A stretch of DNA of 11,297 nt from Planctomycetales bacterium (GCA_020050375.1 JAGVKR010000198.1:1-11297), one strand, 5' to 3'; numbered from the stretch's first letter, positions 1 to 6,118 are shown. The notes: generated from the sequence alone by a model not told the origin. Translations and numbers: made by a program.

Positions 1-516
1 GCCAACGCGCACGTGGCGCACAACTGCCACATCCACGACGGCGTGGTGCTCGTCAACGGAGTCCTTCTCGGAGGGCACGTGCATGTTCACGACGGAGCGA
101 TCGTTTCGGGCAACGCCGTCGTCCACCATTTCGCCACGCTGGGCACACTGTCGTTCGTCAGTGGCGGATGTCGCGTGCCGAACGATGTTCCCCCCTACAT
201 GCTGGCCGCCGGCAGCGACAACCCGCGAATCATCGCGGTCAATATGGTTGGGATGCAGCGGCGGGGGATCGATCCCGAGACGATCGCCGTCATCCGCAAG
301 GCGCATCGGCTGCTCTACCGCGAGCACAAGTCGCTCGATCAAGTTCGGGAGTTCTTCTCGACGGAACTGAATGGATGCTTCCCGATCGAGCTCATGCGAT
401 TGCTCGATTTTGTGGCCCGCCAGCAGTCCGGCAAGCAGGGTCGTCAGGGGGAAGCCCGCCGAAACAAACCCCCGGAAACATCCGACGAATCTCAGAATCA
501 ACGGAGAGCGGCATGA
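1..516 (+). CDS. lpxA: LpxA, UDP-N-acetylglucosamine O-acyltransferase (5' end cut by the window)
   Basis: First committed acyl transfer of lipid A synthesis: moves a 3-hydroxyacyl chain from acyl carrier protein to a UDP-GlcNAc-type sugar in the cytoplasm. The visible 171 residues align to E. coli LpxA from about residue 119 to the end. The left-handed beta-helix hexapeptide repeats run through about visible residue 55; then come DVPPY (62-66) and the helical C-terminal domain with NMVGMQRRGI and RKAHRLLYRE. The catalytic His (E. coli H125) is visible residue 7; the counterparts of H122, H144 and H160 are at 4, 26 and 42. The position of E. coli Gly173, a known acyl-chain ruler, is Gly (visible residue 55), which fits a long hydroxyacyl chain. 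About 27 hydrophilic residues follow the usual C-terminus and cover the start region of the next gene, which overlaps by 4 bp. The frame is open to base 1, so roughly 118 N-terminal residues lie outside the window. Confidence 0.95.
   Translation, partial: ANAHVAHNCHIHDGVVLVNGVLLGGHVHVHDGAIVSGNAVVHHFATLGTLSFVSGGCRVPNDVPPYMLAAGSDNPRIIAVNMVGMQRRGIDPETIAVIRKAHRLLYREHKSLDQVREFFSTELNGCFPIELMRLLDFVARQQSGKQGRQGEARRNKPPETSDESQNQRRAA
503..508 (+). promoter_or_regulatory. Shine-Dalgarno site for the oxidoreductase at 513
   Basis: GGAGAG lies 4 bases before the ATG at 513, with its GGAG core 6 bases away. It sits inside the last codons of lpxA. This fixes the start of the dehydrogenase at 513 rather than at the far-upstream extension of the same open frame, which would overlap the whole visible lpxA. 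Confidence 0.7.
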
Positions 517-1586
517 AGGCGTTGCGGCTGGCTGTGATCGGGACCGGCGCCCTGGGCCGACACCACGCGCGAATTCTCGCCGATATGCCGGGCGTCGAAT
601 TGACCGCCATCGCCGACACGAACCCCGTCGTCGGAGCCGAAATCGCTGCGAAGTGCCGCACGACGTGGGTTGCCGACTACCGGGAATTGTTCGATCGACT
701 GGATGCCGTTGTCGTGGCGGTCCCGACTCAGGCTCATCACGCCGTGGCGAGCGAATTCCTGCGACATGGAATCGACGTGCTGGTCGAGAAGCCGATTGCC
801 AAAACGCTTGAGCAGGCCGACCAACTGGTCGAGCTGGCCGCTACCCGCGGAGTCCTCTTGCAGGTGGGGCACATCGAGCGGTTCAATCCCGCACTCACCG
901 CCGTCCGCCCGCATCTGCGGGAACCGCGATACATCCGCGCCGAGCGCTACAGCCCGTATTCGTTTCGTTCGACCGACATCGGCGTCGTTCATGACATGAT
1001 GATTCACGACCTCGATCTGGTCCTGAGTCTCGTGCCAGCCGCAATCGAGCGGGTCGAGGCGTTCGGCGTATCCATCCTGGGCGAACATGAAGATTGCGTG
1101 CAAGCGCGGCTGACTTTCGTCGACGGATGCGTCGCCGACTTCTCTGCGAACCGCGTCAGCCCGGTCACGCGCCGAAATATGCAGGTCTGGTCGGCCGACG
1201 GCTGTGCCCATCTTGATTTTGCGGCCCGAGAGTCGGTATTGTACGCGCCCAGCCCGACGCTGCGCTATGGGACTTCGCCGCTCGAAAGAGCCCGGCAGCC
1301 GGGTGTGAACCTCGAACAGCTCCGCGAGGAAATGTTCGGCACCTACATCAAGGTACACCGCCCGACCGTCACCCCACGCGACCAATTAACCGAAGAACTG
1401 CTGGCCTTCACCGACTGTGTCCGAACCCGTCAGCGGCCGCTGGTCGACGGGGTGCAGGCGGCCCGAGCGATGGCGGCTGCCGAGCGAATCCTCGAGCAGG
1501 TGACAACGCACGCGTGGCAACCTGGCGCAGGCGGGGCGGTCGGCCCCTTTCCACTTGAGGTGACACAGCGCAAGCTCGCCGGATGA
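513..1586 (+). CDS. Gfo/Idh/MocA-family NAD(P)-dependent dehydrogenase, possible GnnA (UDP-GlcNAc 3-dehydrogenase)
   Basis: A 357-residue soluble oxidoreductase, normal length for the family. The N-terminal Rossmann fold has the dinucleotide loop GTGALG at residues 10-15 and an acidic strand end at D35. The family signature EKP is at 92-94 (K93 is the usual catalytic/cofactor lysine), followed by GHIERFNPA at 119-127. The C-terminal sugar-binding domain carries HDMMIHDLD at 160-168, with the D161/H165 pair expected in the active site. The ATG overlaps the lpxA stop by 4 bp, so the two are translationally coupled and probably act in one pathway. In Acidithiobacillus and Leptospira, GnnA of this family oxidises the 3-OH of UDP-GlcNAc before transamination by GnnB, giving 3-amino lipid A. 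The link here is inferred from family and position. No GnnB-like gene follows in this window, so the substrate is unproven. The dehydrogenase family call is firm. Confidence 0.9.
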   Translation: MKALRLAVIGTGALGRHHARILADMPGVELTAIADTNPVVGAEIAAKCRTTWVADYRELFDRLDAVVVAVPTQAHHAVASEFLRHGIDVLVEKPIAKTLEQADQLVELAATRGVLLQVGHIERFNPALTAVRPHLREPRYIRAERYSPYSFRSTDIGVVHDMMIHDLDLVLSLVPAAIERVEAFGVSILGEHEDCVQARLTFVDGCVADFSANRVSPVTRRNMQVWSADGCAHLDFAARESVLYAPSPTLRYGTSPLERARQPGVNLEQLREEMFGTYIKVHRPTVTPRDQLTEELLAFTDCVRTRQRPLVDGVQAARAMAAAERILEQVTTHAWQPGAGGAVGPFPLEVTQRKLAG

Positions 1587-1643
1587 AAGCGGTTACGATT
1601 TCCTGCAACAACTTCATAATTGCAAATACGTCCGTTCACAAAC

Positions 1644-1672
1644 TTGACCCACGGAAGCCGGAGAGCGATAAT
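1644..1672 (+). promoter_or_regulatory. sigma70-like promoter of the dksA-like/lspA operon
   Basis: -35 TTGACC (1644-1649, 5 of 6 consensus), spacer exactly 17 bases, -10 GATAAT (1667-1672, 5 of 6). The expected transcription start is near 1679. It lies in the 145-base gap after the dehydrogenase stop and before the zinc-finger gene. The implied leader is about 50 bases for the 1732 start but only about 14 bases for the alternative ATG at 1693, which favours 1732. It also suggests that dksA-lspA is transcribed separately from lpxA, although no clear terminator was seen between 1587 and 1643. Confidence 0.7.
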
Positions 1673-1731
1673 ACGGGACTCGTTCGCTTGGAATGCCCCG
1701 TACGTCCTCCGTTCTCACGAGCCGTGGAGAG

Positions 1732-2130
1732 ATGAAGAAACAAGAAGCCGTCGAGTTCCGTGATCTCCTCGAAGAAATGCGCTATCGCCTGCGAGGCGAT
1801 GTCAGCCAATTGACGAAAGAGGCGCTGGGCGCCGATCGTCACGACGGAGGGAGCGAATCGAAAAGTCCGACCCATATGGCGGAGCTGGGCAGCGATACCT
1901 TTGAGCAGGATTTTTCGCTGTCATTGGCCGCCAACGAGCAGGAAACGCTGACGGAAGTCGCGGCCGCCCTGCAGCGGATCAAAGACGGCACGTTCGGATT
2001 GTGTGAAATCTGCACGAAAGAAGGAAAGTCCCCCGCTCAGTCGGCCATCCCCAAACCGCGATTACGGGCCATTCCGTATTGCCGCACCTGTGTCGACTGC
2101 GCCCGGAAAAAAGAAAACGTCGGAATATGA
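1732..2130 (+). CDS. DksA/TraR-family C4 zinc-finger protein
   Basis: A 132-residue relative of the RNA-polymerase secondary-channel regulators (DksA, TraR). An N-terminal helical region (about 1-32) and a second helix (about 57-85, containing FSLSL as in E. coli DksA) form the expected coiled-coil hairpin. The zinc finger uses C91, C94, C120 and C123. Compared with DksA, the segment between the two Cys pairs is several residues longer (around 95-105, KEGKSPAQS) and there is an extra Cys at 117. Aligning on FSL, the DxxDxA tip motif of DksA is not conserved; the matching stretch reads AELGSD. So RNA-polymerase binding is likely by family, but a DksA-like effect on ppGpp-controlled promoters is not assured. 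An in-frame ATG at 1693 would add 13 residues; 1732 is preferred from the family N-terminus and the promoter distance, although GGAGAG abuts this ATG and is poorly spaced. The stop overlaps lspA by 4 bp. Confidence 0.85.
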   Translation: MKKQEAVEFRDLLEEMRYRLRGDVSQLTKEALGADRHDGGSESKSPTHMAELGSDTFEQDFSLSLAANEQETLTEVAAALQRIKDGTFGLCEICTKEGKSPAQSAIPKPRLRAIPYCRTCVDCARKKENVGI

Positions 2131-2825
2131 AGAACGAGGTTCCCCAAAGCCGCTACTGGTGTTTCGGATTGTTGGCCGCCGGCGGCTTGGCGTGGGACCT
2201 GATCTCCAAAGCCTGGGTGTTTGAGGTTCTGGGCTACCCATACCGCAGGAGCGACTGGCATTGGGGCTGCCGACTCTTGTGGGGCGAGTTCTCGATCAAC
2301 CTGACGACCTGGTTCAACCAGGGGGCCTTGTTCGGAATTGGCCAGGGGTTCGGCTGGTTGTTCGCTTCGCTCAGCATCGTGGCGGCGATAGGCATCGTTT
2401 ACTGGCTGTTTGTGCGCGGCGAAGCCAGGAGCTGGTGGCTGACGGTCACGCTCTCCCTGATTCTCGCCGGCGCGATGGGCAACCTGTACGACCGGCTGTA
2501 CCTGCACGGCTGCGTCGACCCGGTTTCGGGCGCGCCGCTGGAAGGGGTCCGCGACTTCTTCGAATGCAAGATTCCTCTGATCCGCTATCGATGGCCGTTC
2601 GAATTCTCGCTGATCGAACGCTACGACTGGCCAGTGTTCAACTTCGCCGACATGTATCTCGTGACCGGCGCGATCATGCTGACGCTGTACTCGCTATTTG
2701 CCCCGCAGCCCCAGGCGAGCATGGGACGTCATTCGCCGGAATCAGGCGTCGCCAAGCCGGCCCACGTCGAGCAGTTGTCGATCGTGACGCCCTCCGCGGT
2801 GTCTTCGTCGCGGCTGTCGGCCTGA
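2127..2825 (+). CDS. lspA: Lipoprotein signal peptidase (signal peptidase II)
   Basis: Inner-membrane aspartyl protease that removes the signal peptide of prolipoproteins after diacylglyceryl transfer. The 232 residues show the LspA motifs in order: DLISK at 24-28, N-Q-G-A-L-F-G at 64-70, GAMGNLYDR at 115-123 and FNFADMYLVTG at 171-181. The catalytic aspartates are D122 and D175. Transmembrane segments are expected near 11-31, 76-96, 104-121 and 176-191. E. coli LspA has 164 residues; here the loop between the two aspartates is about 30 residues longer (roughly 124-170) and a hydrophilic tail of about 40 residues follows the last membrane span. The ATG at 2127 overlaps the zinc-finger gene's stop, so the two genes are coupled. 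The 68-base gap to the convergent permease gene (2826-2893) holds no convincing terminator hairpin with a T-run. Confidence 0.96.
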   Translation: MKNEVPQSRYWCFGLLAAGGLAWDLISKAWVFEVLGYPYRRSDWHWGCRLLWGEFSINLTTWFNQGALFGIGQGFGWLFASLSIVAAIGIVYWLFVRGEARSWWLTVTLSLILAGAMGNLYDRLYLHGCVDPVSGAPLEGVRDFFECKIPLIRYRWPFEFSLIERYDWPVFNFADMYLVTGAIMLTLYSLFAPQPQASMGRHSPESGVAKPAHVEQLSIVTPSAVSSSRLSA

Positions 2826-2893
2826 AAGCGGCCGTCGAATCGGACGTCGGTTCACAGGGCACTCGGCTGCGCCTCGCGGCTAAACAATGGGGA

Positions 2894-4738
2894 TCACGGC
2901 ACGCGGTTCGTCACGGTTTCCAGAATTCTTTGCTCGCGGGTCTGGAAGAGAGTTCCCTGCCAGTTCAAGGCGGAGCGGTAAAGTAAGACCACCGCGGCGC
3001 ATTCGACAAGAGTCAAGAGCAGGCAAATCGGGGCGCGCGTGATCCAGCCCTGATGGATCATTGCCGCTTCGATTCCCAATGGCAGAAGCGTCGGCGCCTG
3101 AGTCAGGGGAAACAGCGTCAAAATCATCACCATCTGCACGAGCACGGGAACCAGCTTTGGATTCGCAGGCTTCATCGAACCGGCGGCGATGGGGAGCGGC
3201 GTGTAAATCGACATCAGATTCGTCAACAGGCAGAACAGGAGATACATCGAGACGAACTGCGGGAACATTGCCACGAAGTGGTCCAGCCGCAGGGGACAAA
3301 CCATCTGGATGATCGCCAGAATCACCGCCGCCATGCCCAGGGCCAGGGGGGCGAAGGCCAGGTTCTTCCCAAGCAGAATGTCGCGCCGCGCCGCAGAGCA
3401 CAGCACGAACACGCGGAATCCGTCGCGATCGAAGCCGAATTGATTGGCCGTCAGTTGCAGCACGCCAAAGAGCACGAGGACCATCCCGGCGATGGCGACG
3501 AGCGGCCGAAACGCGACCGGAAGGTTGCTCGGCTGTCGCAACAGCATGGCACCGAACATTCCACAGAGCACCAGTGGAGTCAGCAACATCATCTTCGCTT
3601 CGGGGGACCGCACGAGCGATCGCAATCCAGCCAGCGCGATGGCCGAAACCGGCTCCGACAGCCACGGAAGCCGCGCTTCGAGCAGCCGTGCGCCCTGTTT
3701 TCCTGAAAACTTTGGCGAAAGCGCGACGGGCGTCGGCCGATGATTTTGGGCGCTGAATCCTCCCTGATACAGGCGAATCGTCGTGCGGTACGCCCGCCAG
3801 AGACTCGCTCCCCCAATCAGCGTCATTCCCAGGAAGCCGAGTATCGCCGGAACGACGTTTCCCTCGGCGGCCGCCGTCACTCCCAGCGGGAGCCACCCCA
3901 GCGGGATCGCCAGATTCAAGAGCCTGACGGTCTGTGCCACGGAGTCGGCGCTGGTGCGCGTCGCCTGCTCGGTCGCGCGCTGGTGTCGCTCCATGATTTC
4001 CTGCTGCCGACGCAGATGCTCCTGTGCGTCGAGCTCCTGCGCCTGCAAGGCGCGGTTGTTTTCAGCGATCTCGTTCGTCAGGGTTGCCGACGGGTCGGTT
4101 CGTCCGGGCATGTCCCAGGGGCGGGCCATGTTGATCAAGTTCGGCAACTGGGTGACCAGCATGAAGATCGCTGTTGTGACCACAATCACCGTCCGCCGGC
4201 GGCGGGGGTTGCTCATCAGCGAGGCAAGCCATCCCTGAAACTGATACGTCAGCGCCGTGACCATCAACAGAAACGCCGCCAGAGTCGGCAGCACAACCAG
4301 CAGCCGAATCCCCTTGGCAAACGGCAGCGCCAGAGACAATCCGAGCATCACCGGCACGAAGACGATCAGACTCATCCGCAGCAACGAGCTGATGTAATTG
4401 ATCAGAAATGCCTCCCTGATCGAAACCGGCAGGTGGAGGAACTTCGACAGCGACAGTGTCTCCGTCCGCTGCAACTCGGTGACGAGGCCAATGCTCCAGA
4501 AGAGCACAAAGCCGACGATCAAACCGTCCGACACGTACAAGAGCTGCTGCGGCGCGGCCTTGGGAATCGCGTAGAGCCCCAGGACAAAGCAGGCAACGAG
4601 CAGCGGAATCGCCACGACTAGCGCACTGACGACGACGATCATTGTCAGCACGGCATTGAGCGTGCCGCCGCGGCGCCACTGGTTGGCCATGAGTCGCCAG
4701 CGGAGCCAGAGAAAGGCCTGCAAGTGCTGCCAGTTCAA
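2894..4738 (-). CDS. ABC-2 type transporter permease, large
   Basis: A 614-residue polytopic membrane protein, the membrane half of the ABC transporter with the ATPase gene just upstream. Hydrophobic segments are seen near residues 28-55, 66-86, 120-166 (two), 183-200, 296-316, 384-400, 410-430, 455-480, 488-512, 530-556 and 569-588, giving about six spans on each side of a soluble middle. That middle, about 215-270, is rich in Q/E/R and looks coiled-coil. NQFGFDRDGFRVF (432-444) followed by ILLGKNLAFAPLALG (454-468) resembles a conserved stretch in two-part ABC-2 exporters of planctomycetes and some other bacteria, from memory. Start: TTG at 4738-4736, overlapping the ATPase stop by 4 bp and preceded by a strong Shine-Dalgarno site. 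The substrate cannot be told from sequence. No periplasmic binding protein gene is nearby, which fits an exporter. Confidence 0.85.
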   Translation of the reverse strand: MNWQHLQAFLWLRWRLMANQWRRGGTLNAVLTMIVVVSALVVAIPLLVACFVLGLYAIPKAAPQQLLYVSDGLIVGFVLFWSIGLVTELQRTETLSLSKFLHLPVSIREAFLINYISSLLRMSLIVFVPVMLGLSLALPFAKGIRLLVVLPTLAAFLLMVTALTYQFQGWLASLMSNPRRRRTVIVVTTAIFMLVTQLPNLINMARPWDMPGRTDPSATLTNEIAENNRALQAQELDAQEHLRRQQEIMERHQRATEQATRTSADSVAQTVRLLNLAIPLGWLPLGVTAAAEGNVVPAILGFLGMTLIGGASLWRAYRTTIRLYQGGFSAQNHRPTPVALSPKFSGKQGARLLEARLPWLSEPVSAIALAGLRSLVRSPEAKMMLLTPLVLCGMFGAMLLRQPSNLPVAFRPLVAIAGMVLVLFGVLQLTANQFGFDRDGFRVFVLCSAARRDILLGKNLAFAPLALGMAAVILAIIQMVCPLRLDHFVAMFPQFVSMYLLFCLLTNLMSIYTPLPIAAGSMKPANPKLVPVLVQMVMILTLFPLTQAPTLLPLGIEAAMIHQGWITRAPICLLLTLVECAAVVLLYRSALNWQGTLFQTREQRILETVTNRVP

Positions 4739-5505
4739 GAGGCGGCCTCCTCGAGCCAGTTGAGCTTGCGCGCGGCTTCGGGATCGGTCCCGGCCTGTTG
4801 CAGAAACCGGTCTTCCAGCGAGCCCCCTCTGCGGATCGTCTCCAGCGAAGCCTGCTCGACCAACTGCCCCTTGACGATGATTCCCACGTGCGTGCAGAGA
4901 CGCTCGACGATTTCGAGAACGTGCGACGTCAGAAAGACGGTCGACCCGCGACTGACGTAGCCGTGCAGCAAATCGCGGATCACGCGTGACGTCACGGCGT
5001 CGACTCCCTCGAACGGTTCGTCAAGAAACAGGAGATCGGGATTGGGGAGAAGCGCCGCCGCCATCGCCAGCTTCTTTTTCATCCCGTGCGAGTATTCCAG
5101 CGTGAGCTTCATTTCTTCGTCGGCCAGGCCGAGGACAGAGAGCAGCTCGTCGCAACGGCTGCGGATCGTGTCACGCGGCATGAGATGGATGCGGCCGACA
5201 AACGTCAGATACTCGCGTGCGGTCAAGTTGTCGAACAGCGCCAGATCTTCGGGAATGACCCCCATCGAGCGCTTTGCTTCGAGCGCCTCGCGCGGGTCGA
5301 GCATGTTGTGGCCCAGCACGAGCATCTGCCCGCCGGAAGGGGCCAGGAGGCCGGTGAGCATCTTGATCGTCGTCGATTTCCCGGCTCCGTTGGGGCCCAG
5401 AAATCCGTAAAACGTCCCGCGCTCGACGGCCAGCTCGATGCCGTTCACGGCGCACGAATTGTTGAAGTAGCGCGTCAATCCATGCGTTTCGATTGCCAGA
5501 CTCAT
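4735..5505 (-). CDS. ABC transporter ATP-binding protein (ABC-2 exporter type)
   Basis: A 256-residue cytoplasmic ATPase that powers the permease encoded directly downstream. Motifs counted from the ATG at 5505: Walker A GPNGAGKST 37-45; the Q-loop position reads GVIPED with Glu at 86 instead of Gln; the signature reads YSHGMKKK (138-145) instead of LSGGQ; Walker B LLFLDEP 158-164; D-loop GVDA 167-170; switch His H195. Glu at the Q-loop and SHGM-type signatures occur in the NatA/EcsA/BcrA-like group of ABC-2 ATPases, so this is probably subfamily character rather than loss of activity. A GTG at 5526 in the same frame would add seven residues; ATG 5505 is preferred because GGAAA stands about 8 bases upstream and the family usually begins just before the first strand (AIETHGLTRYF). 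The stop overlaps the permease start by 4 bp. Confidence 0.92.
   Translation of the reverse strand: MSLAIETHGLTRYFNNSCAVNGIELAVERGTFYGFLGPNGAGKSTTIKMLTGLLAPSGGQMLVLGHNMLDPREALEAKRSMGVIPEDLALFDNLTAREYLTFVGRIHLMPRDTIRSRCDELLSVLGLADEEMKLTLEYSHGMKKKLAMAAALLPNPDLLFLDEPFEGVDAVTSRVIRDLLHGYVSRGSTVFLTSHVLEIVERLCTHVGIIVKGQLVEQASLETIRRGGSLEDRFLQQAGTDPEAARKLNWLEEAAS
4746..4752 (-). promoter_or_regulatory. Strong Shine-Dalgarno site that fixes the TTG start of the permease
   Basis: On the - strand GAGGAGG occupies 4752-4746 and is followed by a 7-base spacer and TTG at 4738. This near-perfect site inside the end of the ATPase gene supports the unusual TTG start and efficient re-initiation after the overlapping TGA. 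Confidence 0.75.
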
Positions 5506-5665
5506 GACGTTTGTTTCCAGAGGCACAGTCGCCTGAACATCACAATTTGATACGACCAGCCTCGTGATTCAACGAAACCTGACATCACACGGATCAAACA
5601 ACTCGCGAAAGTTCCCGCGGCGCCAGGCACCAATCCACTGGTGTTTCCATCGTCGCTACAATAAC

Positions 5666-5684
5666 GCTCGGCGTAGCGCCGGGC
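5666..5684. repeat. Short GC-rich hairpin
   Basis: GCTCGGCG, loop TAG, CGCCGGGC: eight pairs with one T-G wobble on the + strand and a three-base loop. It lies in the leader region of the ABC operon. It resembles the short GC hairpins often scattered between genes in planctomycete genomes, but this is memory-based and needs a genome search. Confidence 0.5.
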
Positions 5685-5759
5685 TACCAATGCCCAGCTT
5701 GTGAAGCGCCGCGACGACGACGGGCGCATCCGTCGATCCGGGGCGCGAATCAGACGGAT

Positions 5760-5789
5760 CGGAACAAGTTCATTCTAAAACTTGTTCCG
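5760..5789. repeat. Perfect 11-bp inverted repeat
   Basis: CGGAACAAGTT and AACTTGTTCCG flank an 8-base loop (CATTCTAA). A further T-G pair extends it on the + strand. This is the strongest palindrome of the gap. It could be an operator for a dimeric regulator, a terminator-like stem without a T-run, or a dispersed repeat. Confidence 0.6.
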
Positions 5790-5822
5790 GGAGCCGTTGC
5801 GATCGGGGACTCATCGCGCGGT

Positions 5823-5851
5823 TCGGTTTGTCGGTGCCTTTCAAAAACCGA
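5823..5851. repeat. 7-bp inverted repeat with 15-base loop
   Basis: TCGGTTT at 5823-5829 and AAACCGA at 5845-5851. The longer loop makes it the weakest of the series; it counts mainly because it falls in line with its neighbours. Confidence 0.35.
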
Positions 5852-5875
5852 TGCAGTTGTCGGATTTTGAATTGC

Positions 5876-5894
5876 TTCCATTCTGGAAATGGAA
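5876..5894. repeat. 7-bp hairpin, AT-rich
   Basis: TTCCATT, loop CTGGA, AATGGAA: perfect seven-pair stem with a five-base loop. It stands 17 bases from the next hairpin at 5912. Confidence 0.45.
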
Positions 5895-5911
5895 AGGAGA
5901 ATTGGGACTTG

Positions 5912-5937
5912 CCGGACAGGTCAAAAGACCTGTGCGG
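5912..5937. repeat. Near-perfect 11-position hairpin with AAAA loop
   Basis: Upper stem ACAGGTC (5916-5922) and GACCTGT (5927-5933) close an AAAA loop (TTTT on the - strand). Below a single G-G mismatch (5915/5934) the pairs CCG (5912-5914) and CGG (5935-5937) continue the stem. No T-run follows on either strand, so an ordinary intrinsic terminator is unlikely. Confidence 0.55.
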
Positions 5938-6028
5938 TCATGCACGTTCGTGTTCTATTCCTCAGAGAGGCCGGCAAACGTTCAAATTGTCCAAGTACCA
6001 ATCCGCAACGTAAAACCCGACACCTAAT

Positions 6029-6057
6029 AGTATACATACGTTTACATCTCTTTTCAA
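6029..6057 (-). promoter_or_regulatory. sigma70-like promoter reading leftward into the hairpin region and the ABC operon
   Basis: On the - strand the -35 is TTGAAA (6057-6052, 5 of 6), the spacer exactly 17 bases, and the -10 TATACT (6034-6029, 5 of 6). The expected start is near 6022. No protein start lies close behind it; the next gene on this strand is the ABC ATPase about 517 bases further. It therefore drives either a non-coding RNA or a very long structured leader. Confidence 0.6.
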
Positions 6058-6118
6058 TAGAAGTTCCGCAACCCGGCGAGGGCGCTGATTTCCAAATGGA
6101 TCGTCCCGAGACGTTCGC

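Larger units (their letters stand above)
5755..6022 (-). ncRNA. Candidate structured RNA or leader upstream of the ABC operon
   Basis: Inference from a promoter plus structure. The transcript expected from the 6029-6057 promoter would run through four successive inverted repeats (5937-5912, 5894-5876, 5851-5823, 5789-5760). The last, an 11-bp stem, would be the natural 3' end, although no T-run follows it. If transcription continues, the same RNA becomes a leader of about 517 nt for the ABC ATPase. A rival pairing exists: 5909-5915 (TTGCCGG) can pair with 5971-5977 (CCGGCAA), competing with the base of the 5912-5937 hairpin, as in two-state leaders. A 43-codon frame on this strand (5881-5750) overlaps it but has no ribosome site. 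Wobble pairs at the hairpin edges would be better tolerated on + strand RNA, which is evidence against this orientation. No known RNA family was recognised. Confidence 0.25.

Noticed and set aside
168..512. Upstream extension of the dehydrogenase frame (open from 168)
   Set aside because: It runs antiphase through lpxA, has no family resemblance, and the Shine-Dalgarno at 503-508 with ATG 513 begins exactly at the Rossmann fold.
498..1385. 295-codon open frame on the - strand
   Set aside because: Antisense shadow of the dehydrogenase gene in high-GC DNA; no motif and a composition set by the opposite strand.
1587..1643. TGCAA/TTGCA inverted repeat as terminator of lpxA-dehydrogenase
   Set aside because: Only five pairs with an 11-base loop and no T-run.
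1693..1731. Earlier ATG of the DksA-like gene
   Set aside because: It would leave a leader of only about 14 bases from the predicted start site and adds residues unlike the family N-terminus; not strictly excluded.
3740..4621. 293-codon + strand frame opposite the permease
   Set aside because: Rich in R, Q, H and P with no domain; mirror of a hydrophobic membrane protein gene.
4735..5505. Inactive ABC ATPase because of the altered Q-loop and signature
   Set aside because: Walker A, Walker B, D-loop and switch His are intact, and SHGM-type signatures with Glu at the Q-loop are known in this subfamily.
5544..5575. Possible second promoter nearer the ABC ATPase (TTGAAT on the - strand)
   Set aside because: The best -10 partner at 17 bases (CAAATT) matches only about half of the consensus, and TATCAA is at 14 bases, too close.
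5502..5729. 75-codon - strand frame before the ABC ATPase
   Set aside because: No recognisable protein, no ribosome site, overlaps the ATPase start and contains the GC hairpin at 5666.
5750..5881. 43-codon - strand frame within the hairpin region
   Set aside because: Starts with ATG but has no Shine-Dalgarno, and it spans the stems at 5760 and 5823; more likely chance.
5782..6027. 81-codon + strand frame
   Set aside because: Needs a TTG start inside the 11-bp palindrome, lacks a ribosome site and resembles no family.
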